From positions 86,029-150,028 of the forward strand of contig JAHBVF010000012.1 in NCBI GenBank assembly GCA_019637685.1: DNA of 64,000 nucleotides, given 5' to 3'. The translations under genes were made by a program, and so were the position numbers. This DNA is from Caldilineaceae bacterium. Lineage in GTDB: Bacteria; Chloroflexota; Anaerolineae; Caldilineales; Caldilineaceae. Under the pieces are notes generated by a model. The model saw only the letters and a list, made by a program, of their open reading frames with translations. It had not been told where the DNA came from and did not search any database. Positions 17,961 through 26,303 of this stretch are shown piece after piece; position 1 is the first letter of the stretch, and every line of letters starts with the position of its first letter.

Positions 17961-18152
17961 ATGAAAACCCTCAAATACAGCGATGCTGGCTTTGACTGCG
18001 CCGCCGTCGTGACCGCTGAAACCGCCGAAGAAGTGCTGGCCAAGGCCGCGGCCCACGAAGTGGCCCACGAAGTGGCCCACGCCCAGGAGGTCCACGGGGT
18101 GGCGGTGACCGCGGAGATGGCAGCGGAGATTGCCAAGAAGATTGAGGGGTAG
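17961..18152 (+). CDS. DUF1059 family small protein
   Basis: This 63-aa protein begins MKTLKYSDAGFDC, the signature of DUF1059 (predicted small metal-binding proteins), and ends with the usual HGVAVTAEMAAEIAKKI helix. The middle carries an unusual His repeat, HEVAHEVAHAQEVHG, longer than I remember in the family and plausibly metal-binding. Family members often have a second conserved Cys near the start (KCSD); here that position is Tyr. GGAG upstream at 17950-17953 supports the ATG. It follows the secreted protein gene by 27 bp and may be read with it. A decayed copy of the same gene is found at 22724. Confidence 0.8.
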   Translation: MKTLKYSDAGFDCAAVVTAETAEEVLAKAAAHEVAHEVAHAQEVHGVAVTAEMAAEIAKKIEG

Positions 18153-18169
18153 GCCAGTTCCTATCTGCC

Positions 18170-18211
18170 AAGAGATAGCCCGGCAAGTCACATCTCGCCG
18201 GGCCATCTCTT
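18170..18211. terminator. Bidirectional terminator between DUF1059 gene and STAND gene
   Basis: AAGAGATAGCCCGGC (18170-18184) pairs with GCCGGGCCATCTCTT (18197-18211) with one mismatch around a 12-nt loop. It lies between two convergent stop codons, as expected of a shared terminator. Confidence 0.75.
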
Positions 18212-18243
18212 ACCCTTCCCCATCCGCCTGCTGTCGGACCTAT

Positions 18244-21111
18244 TTATCTGTCGCTTGATCCCCAACCCAGCGCGCTCACTTCGTCCACAAGTTTGCTGGC
18301 CTCGTCGCGCTGGTCCAGGTTTTCCCCCCGCTGCAACGCCGCTTCCGCGGCGTCTTCGTCCAACTGATCCATCGCTTTTGTCACATACGGCCCAATCCCG
18401 TCGGCGAACCAGCGACTGGCAGCACAAAGCGGGCTTTGCATCAACATTCCATACAGTTCCAGCGCGCGTGTGGGGTTTTCGCCGTCGGCCAGAATGGCCA
18501 GCGTCGTACCGATGGCGGTCAGCAGACTCCAGGCATCGGCGACCTGCACGCTGAGACGCAGACAGCGGTAACAGAGCGCGCGTGCCTGTTCGTCCTGCCC
18601 GTTCTGCCACTGGAGCAGTCCAAGCTGGGCGCTGCAGCGAATGAAATCCATCGTCGCGCCCGTCTGTGTGGTAATCATCACAGCCTCACGCAGGGTACCC
18701 AATGCCCTGGGCAGGTCGCCGGTGTAGTGCTGTGCCCAGCCCAAAAAACCGACCGCGACACCCAACACAAACTGATCGTCCAATTGGCGGGCAATCGAAT
18801 GGGAACGCTCGGCGTAGGCCAACGCTTGCCCATACGCCCCGGCCATCAGTTCGATGGCACACAGGAAAGCATACGCGATCACTTCATCCCGTCGGGAACC
18901 GATTTCAGCGAATCGGGCTGCACTCTCCATCACAATCTGACGGGCATTGAAGACGTCGCCCAAATTGATGTACGTCATGCCAATGCGGGATTGGCACGTG
19001 GCGATCCCGATTGGATCACCCAACGCGCGGAAAGCTGCCAGCGCTTCGAACCCCAACTCCAGCCCGCTGAGTGGCCGACCGCGATAGCTGTCGATGTCGG
19101 CCAGCATAGAAAGGGCAAAGGCCGCGCCGCGCACATTGCCCAGGGTACGATAGGTGTCCAGCGCCTTTTGTACGTAGGCCCGCTGCCCTGGGAAGTCGCC
19201 CTGGAGCAGGCAGACGTGGCCCAGCCCAAGCAGAACTTCCGCGGCAAACCAGGCCTCACTGATGGATTCAAAAAGGGCCAGACTTTCCCTGTAGTAAGTC
19301 AATGCCGCTTGCGTGTCGCTGGCCGCGGCTGCCGCGCCCAACTGCATCAGGACGAAGGCGCGTTCGGGGCGCACATCGGCTTCAGCGAGTGAGGGTTCAG
19401 CGAGAAGCCGCCGGCACTGGCTCAGGAGCTGCGTGGCGCTGTCGTGCTGGCCCAACACCCGGGCAAAGAGCGACTGCCAGGCCAAGGCGCGGGCCTGTTT
19501 CTGTCGTTCCCCCGTCTCTGCCAGTGCCGCGGCCACGGCTCGAAAAGCCGCTTCCCCTTCAGCAGAACGCCCCCGCCATTGCAGATAGAGACCGAAACCA
19601 TCCAGCGTGTCGCTGAGTCCGTCCACCCGCCCGTGTGCCGCCGCCCAATGCCACGCCCGGCTCAGATTGTCCATCTCTGCATCCAGCACTTGCAGGTCCG
19701 TCTGTAGGCCACGATTCTTCAGCGCATTCTGGCGTCGGCGCAGCAGATCAAAGTAGAAATCGCTGTGTGCGGCGTGGGTGGCGGCGTCCAGCTCGGGCAA
19801 CTCGGCCAGACGCAGTGCGCCGTACTGCCGCAGCAGTTCGTGGATGGTGTAGCGGCCCCGGTCCTGGCTGTAAACGATCAGCGAACTGGCGGCCAGGGAG
19901 CGAAGCTGGCTCAACTCGGCTGCGGTGACGCGATGGACCGCATCCTGGCTGAAGCCGCCCCGGAAGACGGAGAGTTGCGCAAAGATTTTCCGCTCGGTCT
20001 CGTTCAGCCGTTGCCAGGTGGCGTCGAATACGGCCTGCATACTGCGATGGCGGGCCGGAACCCCGCGCAGGTCTGTCTCCAGAAAGTGCAGGCTGCGGCG
20101 AATGGCGGCGAGGATATCGCCCGCGGAGAGGAGGGTAACCCAGGAGGCGGCCAGCTCAATTGCCAGGGGCATCCCTTCTACCAAACGGCAGATTTCGGCG
20201 ATGCTTCTGTTTTCTTCTGCATCCTGACGATAGCCGGGGCGAACGCGGCGGGCCGATTGCACGAAAAGTGCCGAGGCAGAGGCGCTTTCCCTATCGATCT
20301 GGGCCAGTGGGTCGCTGGTTTCGAGTCCACCCAAGGGGTAAAGCTGTTCGCCAACCAAACGCAACGGTGCGCGGGAAGTGACCAAAATCTGCACGCCGGG
20401 CGCACCCGCCAGAATGTCGGCAATAAAAGGTGCGCCGTCCAGCAGATGCTCGGCGTTGTCCAAGAGCAGCAGCAAATGGCGTGCAGACAGAAAATCGATT
20501 ACCTGCTGCTGTGGGGAACGGGTCTGGTTGCTGCCGCTCTCCAGCGGCAGGCCAAGCGCCTGGGCAATGGCAGCCGGCATCTGGTCGAGTTCGCTCAACG
20601 GGGCCATATCCACAAAAGCCACGCCGTGCTCGAACTGTTCGGCCTCTGCCCGCTCGCTGGCAACGTCCAGGGCCAACCGCGTCTTGCCCATCCCGCCCGG
20701 ACCGACGATTGTGACAAGGCGGGGGCCGGCATCCCGAATCCATTCCACCAGCCGCGCTTTCTCGAGGCTCCTGCCCACCAGCGGCGTGACAGGAATGGGG
20801 AGTCTGGCTGCGCGCAGATTGGCGGGTGTGCCGGGCCGATCGGCAACGCTGTCTACGCCGGGGACATCCTGCGCGGCGGGTCGATAACCGAAGCCTGCCG
20901 CTGCCAGCAGCGCCTGCTTTTGGGCCGTGACGCCCAAAATGTCGGCAACCCGCGCCACCACTTCGGGCGCGCCGGGCCGCGTGCCGTGGTTCAGCCAGCG
21001 CGCTACGGTGCTGGGGCTGACGTGCAGGCGTTGCGCCAGCCACGAGGAGGATCGGTCCTGGCGTTGAAGTTCCTGATTGAGCAGGTGGGCAAATTCCGGG
21101 TAATAGGCCAT
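18244..21111 (-). CDS. HTH-NB-ARC-TPR transcriptional regulator (STAND)
   Basis: This roughly 955-aa single-chain regulator starts with a Cro/C1-type HTH at about 5-62 (SSSWLAQRLHVSPSTVARWL). The NB-ARC follows: PLVGRSLE near 110-117, Walker A GPGGMGKT at 137-144, Walker B LLLLLDNAEHLL near 225, TSRAPLRL near 255, and the GMPLAIELAASW (GLPL) motif near 335. A long TPR array fills about 480-950. I start at 21111 (MAYYPEF), where AAGGA lies 9 nt upstream, rather than at the open-frame start 21162. Unlike the two split systems, all parts are on one polypeptide. It is divergent from the lipoprotein at 21380 across a 90-bp palindrome and is a plausible regulator of it. Confidence 0.9.
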   Translation of the reverse strand: MAYYPEFAHLLNQELQRQDRSSSWLAQRLHVSPSTVARWLNHGTRPGAPEVVARVADILGVTAQKQALLAAAGFGYRPAAQDVPGVDSVADRPGTPANLRAARLPIPVTPLVGRSLEKARLVEWIRDAGPRLVTIVGPGGMGKTRLALDVASERAEAEQFEHGVAFVDMAPLSELDQMPAAIAQALGLPLESGSNQTRSPQQQVIDFLSARHLLLLLDNAEHLLDGAPFIADILAGAPGVQILVTSRAPLRLVGEQLYPLGGLETSDPLAQIDRESASASALFVQSARRVRPGYRQDAEENRSIAEICRLVEGMPLAIELAASWVTLLSAGDILAAIRRSLHFLETDLRGVPARHRSMQAVFDATWQRLNETERKIFAQLSVFRGGFSQDAVHRVTAAELSQLRSLAASSLIVYSQDRGRYTIHELLRQYGALRLAELPELDAATHAAHSDFYFDLLRRRQNALKNRGLQTDLQVLDAEMDNLSRAWHWAAAHGRVDGLSDTLDGFGLYLQWRGRSAEGEAAFRAVAAALAETGERQKQARALAWQSLFARVLGQHDSATQLLSQCRRLLAEPSLAEADVRPERAFVLMQLGAAAAASDTQAALTYYRESLALFESISEAWFAAEVLLGLGHVCLLQGDFPGQRAYVQKALDTYRTLGNVRGAAFALSMLADIDSYRGRPLSGLELGFEALAAFRALGDPIGIATCQSRIGMTYINLGDVFNARQIVMESAARFAEIGSRRDEVIAYAFLCAIELMAGAYGQALAYAERSHSIARQLDDQFVLGVAVGFLGWAQHYTGDLPRALGTLREAVMITTQTGATMDFIRCSAQLGLLQWQNGQDEQARALCYRCLRLSVQVADAWSLLTAIGTTLAILADGENPTRALELYGMLMQSPLCAASRWFADGIGPYVTKAMDQLDEDAAEAALQRGENLDQRDEASKLVDEVSALGWGSSDR

Positions 21112-21250
21112 GTGCAACAATCCTTTGCAGCAGGTGGCAAGTTTCTGCGCACTGGCTGGCAAGTGGGAAGCGTATCGTCTGGTGGTCTTGCCGTGCCGCT
21201 ATTATGCACCCAAATAATACGGGAGACAAACGCTTTTCTTGGCCTGCCAG

Positions 21251-21340
21251 GTATCTTCTCAATAAAACGGGGCTGTCAACCCAGAAGTTCGACTTTTGCC
21301 AAAAGTCGAACTTCTTCGCCCCAAGATATTGGGAAGATAC
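21251..21340. repeat. Nested 90-bp palindrome in divergent intergenic region
   Basis: The inner arms AGAAGTTCGACTTTT (21283-21297) and their perfect inverse (21301-21315) leave a 3-nt loop. GGGG/CCCC flank them, and the outer arms GTATCTTCTCAATA (21251-21264) and TATTGGGAAGATAC (21327-21340) match at 13 of 14 positions. It lies between the STAND regulator (reverse) and the lipoprotein (forward). It may be a palindromic repeat or an operator and hairpin controlling both. Confidence 0.7.
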
Positions 21341-21379
21341 GTTTGCCAGTGATTCAACCCAATTCCCAGGAGGAGATCC

Positions 21380-22492
21380 ATGCAGCAGCGAAACGTAAGA
21401 TTTGCCCTACTTTTTTGTCTATCTGTGCTTCTATTGGCCGGATGTCAGCCAGGCCAATTTGTGCTCCCGCCGCCGCCAGTGGCTGCCGCGCCGACGCCCG
21501 CGGTGACGGTCCAGGAGGCGAAAATCCAAAGCGCGATGGAGGCCGCGCCGCCGGTGATTGCCGAAAGCGCTACGGTTGTGGATTGGCCGGCCGCGCCGGG
21601 TGCGGAACAGGCCATTCTACGCGCCGGTTCGGACGAATGGGTCTGTATGCCCGATTGGCCAGCCACCCCTGCCAACGACCCGATGTGTTTGGATCCCACC
21701 TGGTCGGCGTGGATGCAGGCATTCATGACAGGCGCAGAGCCGGAAGTTACCACACTCGGCGTCGCGTATATGCTGGCTGGTGGCGCGGCGGCCAGCAACA
21801 CCGATCCCGCTGCCACCGAACCCGCCGATGGCGAAGAGTGGGTTGTTCCGCCGCCCCACGTGATGCTGCTGATGCCCGGCGGTTTTGATGCCGCGGTCTA
21901 CGGCACCGACTACACATCCGGCAAGCCCTGGATACTGTGGGATGAGACGCCCTATGAGTTTTTGATCGTCCCGGTCGTCCCAGTGGCCGAGGCCGCCGGT
22001 CCCATCGCCGTAACAGACAGTGTCGAAACAAAGATCAGAAATATCGAAGCCGCGGCGCCCGCAGTGATTGCGGACAACGCAATGTTGATGGACTGGCCGA
22101 CGGAAGCCGGCGGTGAGATGACGCCCCTGCGTGCGGGCACGAATGAGTGGCTCTGCGTGCCCGATTGGCCGGCCACCCCACCGGATGACCCCATGTGTTT
22201 CGATCCGGCCTGGACGGCCTGGATGGGCGCATTCATGACAGGCGCAGAACCGGAGATTGACACCCTCGGCGTCTCCTATATGCTGGCGGGTGGGGCCATG
22301 GCCAGCAGTTCCGATCCCTTTGCCACCCAACCCGCCGACGGCGAAGACTGGGTAGTTCCGCCGTCCCACGTGATGCTGATTATGCCTGGCGGGTTTGACG
22401 CCGCGGTTTTCGGCACAGACGATACGTCCGGCAAGCCCTGGATTGTGTGGGATGAGACGCCGTTTGAGTTTCTCATCGTTCCTGTGCAGTAG
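21380..22492 (+). CDS. Lipoprotein with tandem duplicated ~150-residue domain
   Basis: This 370-aa protein has a classic lipoprotein signal peptide with lipobox LLAGC (Cys near residue 22) and RBS AGGAGGAG (21369-21376). The mature part is two copies of one domain, about residues 45-190 and 210-370. Both contain EWxCxPDWPATPxxDPMCxD, then AFMTGAEPE, LGVxYMLAGGA, PADGEXWVVPPXHVMLxMPGGFDAAVxGTD, and a TSGKPWIxWDETPXEFLIVPV end. Each copy has one Cys pair. The family is not recognised by name; the repeated MPGGFDAAV and Trp-rich segments suggest a compact extracellular binding domain. It is divergent from the STAND regulator and ends at a strong terminator. Confidence 0.82.
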   Translation: MQQRNVRFALLFCLSVLLLAGCQPGQFVLPPPPVAAAPTPAVTVQEAKIQSAMEAAPPVIAESATVVDWPAAPGAEQAILRAGSDEWVCMPDWPATPANDPMCLDPTWSAWMQAFMTGAEPEVTTLGVAYMLAGGAAASNTDPAATEPADGEEWVVPPPHVMLLMPGGFDAAVYGTDYTSGKPWILWDETPYEFLIVPVVPVAEAAGPIAVTDSVETKIRNIEAAAPAVIADNAMLMDWPTEAGGEMTPLRAGTNEWLCVPDWPATPPDDPMCFDPAWTAWMGAFMTGAEPEIDTLGVSYMLAGGAMASSSDPFATQPADGEDWVVPPSHVMLIMPGGFDAAVFGTDDTSGKPWIVWDETPFEFLIVPVQ

Positions 22493-22533
22493 GTGCCGGG
22501 CAACGGGCAGTAATTGGGACACAATCGAACGCT

Positions 22534-22564
22534 GACCTGCCAGATTTCCCCGATCTGGCAGGTC
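22534..22564 (+). terminator. Terminator after duplicated-domain lipoprotein
   Basis: GACCTGCCAGAT (22534-22545) and its perfect inverse (22553-22564) enclose a 7-nt loop 41 bp after the stop codon, followed by CATTCATAAGTCT. Stem strength suggests a terminator despite the lack of a pure T-run. Confidence 0.65.
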
Positions 22565-22574
22565 CATTCATAAG

Positions 22575-22690
22575 TCTACTGCAAAAAGGGTAATTTCTCC
22601 CGCAGAGACGCAGAGACGCAGAGAATTTCAGGAGAAAATCCTTCTTCTCATCAGTGTTTATCAGCAGCTACAACAGCTTTTTGCAGTAGA
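22575..22690. repeat. MITE-like repeat, family B copy 1
   Basis: A 116-bp element has perfect 14-bp terminal inverted repeats, TCTACTGCAAAAAG (22575-22588) and CTTTTTGCAGTAGA (22677-22690). The interior holds a GCAGAGACGCAGAGACGC-type stretch and no ORF. A second copy with the same ends lies at 44263-44400. The two have little internal similarity beyond the CGCAGAG-like part and GGAGAAAA, as is common for non-autonomous elements. This element and the DUF1059 remnant account for the 353-bp gap 22493-22846. Confidence 0.8.
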
Positions 22691-22723
22691 ATTATTCATT
22701 CCTCTACCAGAGGAGAAACGAAG

Positions 22724-22777
22724 ATAAAGACGCTCAAATGCAGTGATGTCGGCTTTGATTGCGTTGCGATCTTCTGA
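22724..22777 (+). pseudogene. DUF1059 gene remnant (lost start, truncated)
   Basis: Reading from ATA at 22724 gives (I)KTLKCSDVGFDCVAIF and then TGA, which is the DUF1059 N-terminus (compare MKTLKYSDAGFDCAAVV at 17961). An RBS-like AGAGGAG (22709-22715) is still in place, but the start codon is ATA and the frame ends after 17 codons. The rest of the gene is missing, replaced by the start of the hydrolase region. It is a decayed paralogue, possibly broken by local rearrangement near the family B repeat. Confidence 0.75.
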
Positions 22778-22846
22778 TTTGTCGGTTTGGTCAACACGTG
22801 TTGAAATGGGGCCACCGCTGTTTTGTATCGTTCAAAGAAGAGTGCC

Positions 22847-24568
22847 ATGCCAGAATATGCCCAACACTACGACATTTTAGTCGAGCGGCGCGTGGCTATG
22901 CGCATGCGCGATGGAACGCTGCTGCGGGCCGATGTCTATCGACCCCAGACAGAAGGCCGGTGGCCCGTCATTCTTATGCGCTTTGTGATAGACCCCGCGG
23001 TCGATGACGTGGCCGAGATGGGGACTTTCTTCGCTCGACGCGGCTTCGCCTTTGTCTACAACGACGTGCGCGGTACAGCCCGATCTGACGGGGAATTCTT
23101 TCCGATGGTGGACGAAGCCTGGGGAGAGAAGCGGGACGGCTACGACACCGTCGAGTGGGCCGGACATCAGCCCTGGTCCAACGGCCGCGTGGGTCTGATC
23201 GGCACCTCCTATGGAGCTTTCAATCAGTACACGACCGCGCCCCTGCGGCCCCCCAGCCTGGCCGCCTGTATGCCCTTCTACGGCAGCAATATCCACGAAA
23301 CCGTCTTCCCCGGCGGCATCTATCGGCTGGAAGAGCACCGCGGTTGGGCGATGTGGATGGCGCTGAATTGTCTGGACAATCAGGTCGCGCCCGCAAGCAG
23401 AGAACTGGTCCGCGCCCGCCTGGAGGCAGCACGCGCCGATCACGACTCGTGGTTCTGGCATCTGCCGGTCACAGAATGCCCGCCGTTGGCGGGTGTTTCC
23501 CCCTGGCATTTTGAACATCTGACGCATCCAATCGATCCCCAGTGGTGGGCCAGGACAGACGCCCGAACCAGACTCGACGAAATTGATGTGCCAATGTTGC
23601 ACGTGGGCGGCTGGTACGATCTCTACCTCAACGGCACATTGGAACACTTCGCCGGTCTCGTCGAGAAGGGACGCACGGCCCAGTGTCGCGCCAGCCAGCG
23701 ACTGCTGGTAGGGCCGTGGACGCATGGATGGTGCGACACGCCTGCCCCGCCATCTCCACTGGATTTCGGCCCCCAGGCTATCGTCGATTTCAAGGAGATC
23801 GGGCTGCGCTGGTTCGACCGCTGGCTCAACGGGGCAACAGGCGAGAATGTGGCAGATGAATCCGCGGTACGGCTCTTTCTGATGGGAGAAAACCGCTGGA
23901 TTGGAATGGATGAATGGCCGCCTGCCGATGTCACATACACGCCCCTCTATTTGCGCCAGGGAACTGGCCGGACGTCTGCTTCCTTGAACAACGGCCATTT
24001 GACTTTTGAAGCGCCCACTACAGAGGAGAAGGCGGACAGCTTTGCGTACGATCCGGGCGATCCTGTCATCGGGCATCACGGATCGTCGCCGACCGTCGAA
24101 ATCGATCAGCGCGAACGCGAGGGAAGGCTACTCACTTTCACGTCGGAAATTTTGCAGGAACCGCTGGTTGTGATCGGTCCGATCACAGCGGTCCTGTACG
24201 CGGCTTCGTCTGCGCCCGACACCGATTGGGTGGTGCGGCTCTGCGATGTGTGGCCGGATGGCCGATCCGTGCGGGTGTGCGACGGCATCATCCGCGCCCG
24301 CTACCGCAATTTGCCAGACCGAGAGGAATTGTTGACGCCCGGTCAAGTCTACCGCTACGAAGTCGATATGACGGCCACCGCCCAGACTTTTCTTCCCGGA
24401 CACCGTATGCGGGTTCACGTCACCAGCAGCGACTTTCCCCGCTATGACCGCAATCTCAACACCGGCAAACCGTTCGGAGAGGAAGTCGCAAGCCAGATTG
24501 CCATCAATTCCGTTTTTCACGACACACAACGGTCATCCCGCATCATTCTGCCTATCCGCCATTCTTGA
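22847..24568 (+). CDS. CocE/NonD family alpha/beta hydrolase (X-Pro dipeptidyl-peptidase-like)
   Basis: This 573-aa cytosolic hydrolase has an N-terminal alpha/beta-hydrolase domain and a C-terminal jelly-roll domain (about 345-570), as in cocaine esterase and X-prolyl dipeptidyl peptidase. The triad is visible: Ser121 in GTSYG, Asp258 in GGWYDLY, and His293 in GPWTHGW. The YNDVRGTARSDGEF motif near 71-84 is also typical. The substrate is probably an ester or acyl-peptide and cannot be set from sequence. The ATG at 22847 is preceded by AAGAAGAG. It stands alone after a DUF1059 remnant, with a palindromic region downstream. Confidence 0.92.
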   Translation: MPEYAQHYDILVERRVAMRMRDGTLLRADVYRPQTEGRWPVILMRFVIDPAVDDVAEMGTFFARRGFAFVYNDVRGTARSDGEFFPMVDEAWGEKRDGYDTVEWAGHQPWSNGRVGLIGTSYGAFNQYTTAPLRPPSLAACMPFYGSNIHETVFPGGIYRLEEHRGWAMWMALNCLDNQVAPASRELVRARLEAARADHDSWFWHLPVTECPPLAGVSPWHFEHLTHPIDPQWWARTDARTRLDEIDVPMLHVGGWYDLYLNGTLEHFAGLVEKGRTAQCRASQRLLVGPWTHGWCDTPAPPSPLDFGPQAIVDFKEIGLRWFDRWLNGATGENVADESAVRLFLMGENRWIGMDEWPPADVTYTPLYLRQGTGRTSASLNNGHLTFEAPTTEEKADSFAYDPGDPVIGHHGSSPTVEIDQREREGRLLTFTSEILQEPLVVIGPITAVLYAASSAPDTDWVVRLCDVWPDGRSVRVCDGIIRARYRNLPDREELLTPGQVYRYEVDMTATAQTFLPGHRMRVHVTSSDFPRYDRNLNTGKPFGEEVASQIAINSVFHDTQRSSRIILPIRHS

Positions 24569-24622
24569 GAAAATCTACACCCGAAAATTGATGTGCTGGT
24601 CAAGATGAGGGTGAAACGACAA

Positions 24623-24712
24623 TTTTTACTGCAAGGGTGCAGAGAGGCAAAGAAGCAGAGAGAACTCTCTTTTCGTTGCTTCTTGGCACCTTTGTCTCTT
24701 TACAGCAAAAAA
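24623..24712. repeat. Imperfect palindrome, possibly a degenerate family B repeat
   Basis: The outer ends TTTTTACTGCAA and the inverse of TTTACAGCAAAAA resemble the TCTACTGCAAAAAG ends of family B. The inner part GCAGAGAGGCAAAGAAGCAGAGA recalls its CGCAGAGACGCAGAG core, and AAGAAGCA/TGCTTCTT forms an internal stem. It lies between the hydrolase and the convergent PPOX gene and may also terminate transcription. Confidence 0.45.
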
Positions 24713-24745
24713 TTCCACTCCTTTTCGCTCCGTGCTCACCTCACC

Positions 24746-25147
24746 TCACCCCACAATCTTCTCTGGCCGCAGCACAATCAGCGCGGCCCGGCTGTCGCGC
24801 ACACTCTCGTAGTAGCGATCCGCGGATTCCATATCGCTGTGGTATTTGCGGATAATGCGGCGGCGCATCTCCTCCTGGCGCGGCTGGCCCGGTTCGATCA
24901 ATTCGGCCTGGCCGCGCAGGACGACGTAGCGGGCATCACGCCGTCCGCCGTCGATACACACGGCAATGGCCGGGTTCCGGCGCAGGTTGCGCACCTTTAC
25001 TGTGTCAACCTGCGCGCTGACGTAGAGCAGGCCGTCTTCATACAGAAACCAGACCGGCGTCAGTTGGGGGATGCCGTCGGAACTTTGGGTCGCCAGCACC
25101 GCGTTGCGGTCCGCGGCCAGGAATTCCTTGATTTCAGCGGGGGTCAT
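24746..25147 (-). CDS. PPOX-class (pyridoxamine 5'-phosphate oxidase-like) flavin/F420-dependent protein
   Basis: This roughly 133-aa protein has the split-barrel fold of small F420- or FMN-binding PPOX proteins. The opening EIKEFLAADRNAVLATQSSDG is followed by PQLTPVWFLYEDGLLYVSA, KVRNLRRNPAIAVCID and YVVLRGQAELI, all hallmarks of the Rv1155-like group that reduces or oxidises small molecules with F420 or FMN. The length fits (about 130-145 aa). I use the ATG at 25147 (MTPAEI), with AGGA 10 nt upstream; the open frame to 25279 lacks family similarity. The cofactor cannot be decided from sequence. It is last of three small reverse-strand genes. Confidence 0.88.
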   Translation of the reverse strand: MTPAEIKEFLAADRNAVLATQSSDGIPQLTPVWFLYEDGLLYVSAQVDTVKVRNLRRNPAIAVCIDGGRRDARYVVLRGQAELIEPGQPRQEEMRRRIIRKYHSDMESADRYYESVRDSRAALIVLRPEKIVG

Positions 25148-25284
25148 GGATGGGGATTCCTTTCTCTGTGTTCTCTCTGCTCTCTGTGGTTCGCTGGTAT
25201 TCCTTTTGGCTCCGATCCGCCCGGAATTAGGCGCGGCGTGCCTCGGGCGCGGAACTCGTCGGTCCAGCGGGGTTGCCAATCCTT

Positions 25285-25647
25285 TCAGCAGATATCCTCG
25301 TCGGAAGCCACCGTGTCTGCCAGAAGCGCTTTTACCACCGCGAAGTCAATTTCCTTCGGGCTGGAATAGCGAATGCAACCCTTGCCCAGATTGATCCCAG
25401 CCAGGGCGGGGCGGTGTTTATCCAGTACTTCCTGCTTGAGAATGTAGAGGGAGATGTAGCTTTTCTGGCTGGCGAAAGCCACTTCCACAGCGCCCTCTTT
25501 GCTGTAGCTGGGCATGCCGTATTCCATGCTTTCCGTATAGCCGTCCAGTGTTTGCTGGCAGAGTTGGCGCAGCTTTTGCAGCGCTTCCAGCCGGGGCACA
25601 GGCACTTCCGTCAGATATTCGGTCACTGTTTTCGCTTGACTTTGCAC
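25285..25647 (-). CDS. DUF1801 / YdhG-like protein
   Basis: This 120-aa protein matches the DUF1801 (YdhG/YdeI-like) pattern: TVTEYLTEVPVPRLEALQKL, then ESMEYGMPSYSKEG, a FASQKSYISLYIL strand, and INLGKGCIRYSSPKEID. The fold is frataxin-like in family members and has been linked to iron homeostasis or stress; the precise role is unsettled. The start is GTG at 25647 with AGGAGA upstream. It is 19 bp downstream of the membrane protein gene 25667-26125 on the same strand, so probably co-transcribed. Confidence 0.85.
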   Translation of the reverse strand: MQSQAKTVTEYLTEVPVPRLEALQKLRQLCQQTLDGYTESMEYGMPSYSKEGAVEVAFASQKSYISLYILKQEVLDKHRPALAGINLGKGCIRYSSPKEIDFAVVKALLADTVASDEDIC

Positions 25648-25666
25648 GGGTATTTCGTCTCCTGTT

Positions 25667-26125
25667 TCACAATCTTTCGATCGAAATATCGGGTCGGGCC
25701 TTTGCTACCAGGGCCAGAAATTCTTGCCGCGCCTGGGGACTGCGCAGGAACTGCATGGGCAGATGGACTTCGAGGGCCTTGCCCACATCCATGCGGAAGG
25801 TGTCGTCGTCCCGGCTCTGGCGCAGATGTCTGATTTCTCCCCACGGGATATCGGCTTGGGAGCGACCGTCTGTTGACCAGCGAATCCCCTGGCCGTCTAC
25901 TGTCAATGTCAGGTGGGCGGGAACAAGCAGCCGATAGATCATCCCGGCGCTCAAGAAGAGGAGCAGGCCCGCAACCCAGTCAGCCCAGGTGGGGGCCGGT
26001 GCCAGCCAGACAAGCAACGCGCCGAGAAGAAATGCGCTTCCGCCAAGCAGCGTGGACCAGCTACGGGAACTTACTGTTTCGGTCATTGTCGGAACCGCCG
26101 CGGTTGCCTCATTTGTATTACACAT
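25667..26125 (-). CDS. Small membrane protein with bacterial PH-like domain
   Basis: This 152-aa protein has two adjacent hydrophobic helices at about 25-44 and 48-66 (LLGGSAFLLGALLVWL and WVAGLLLFLSAGMIYRLL). A soluble beta-rich part follows (LTLTVDGQGIRWSTDGRSQADIPW, then FLRSPQARQEFLALVAKARP) that looks like a bacterial PH/DUF304-type domain after a membrane anchor. No catalytic motif is seen. The ATG at 26125 has no clear RBS; an internal ATG at residue 14 is possible. It heads a short reverse-strand cluster with the DUF1801 gene. Confidence 0.6.
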   Translation of the reverse strand: MCNTNEATAAVPTMTETVSSRSWSTLLGGSAFLLGALLVWLAPAPTWADWVAGLLLFLSAGMIYRLLVPAHLTLTVDGQGIRWSTDGRSQADIPWGEIRHLRQSRDDDTFRMDVGKALEVHLPMQFLRSPQARQEFLALVAKARPDISIERL

Positions 26126-26174
26126 AGACTATTACAGCTTGGCGGAAATAACCCAATGATTTCTGATGTTGTGC

Positions 26175-26223
26175 GTGGTGCGTGGTGCGTGTACCCGTTC
26201 ACGGACTACGCACCACGCACCAC
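26175..26223. repeat. GTGGTGCGTGGTGCGT inverted repeat
   Basis: GTGGTGCGTGGTGCGT (26175-26190) and its perfect inverse (26208-26223) enclose 17 bp; the arms are themselves tandem GTGGTGC units. It lies between the divergent starts and ends near 26 kb, downstream of the ABC solute-binding gene. Function is unknown. Confidence 0.6.
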
Positions 26224-26303
26224 AAAATTCATAGACGTATTTGCGCTGCTCTGTACTATACATAGATCACACATGGACCACACATGGACATATGCCACTT
26301 TGC

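Noticed and set aside
19765..21888. A 707-aa + strand frame across the STAND regulator
   Set aside because: Antisense to HTH, NB-ARC and TPR motifs, and it runs into an out-of-frame portion of the lipoprotein gene.
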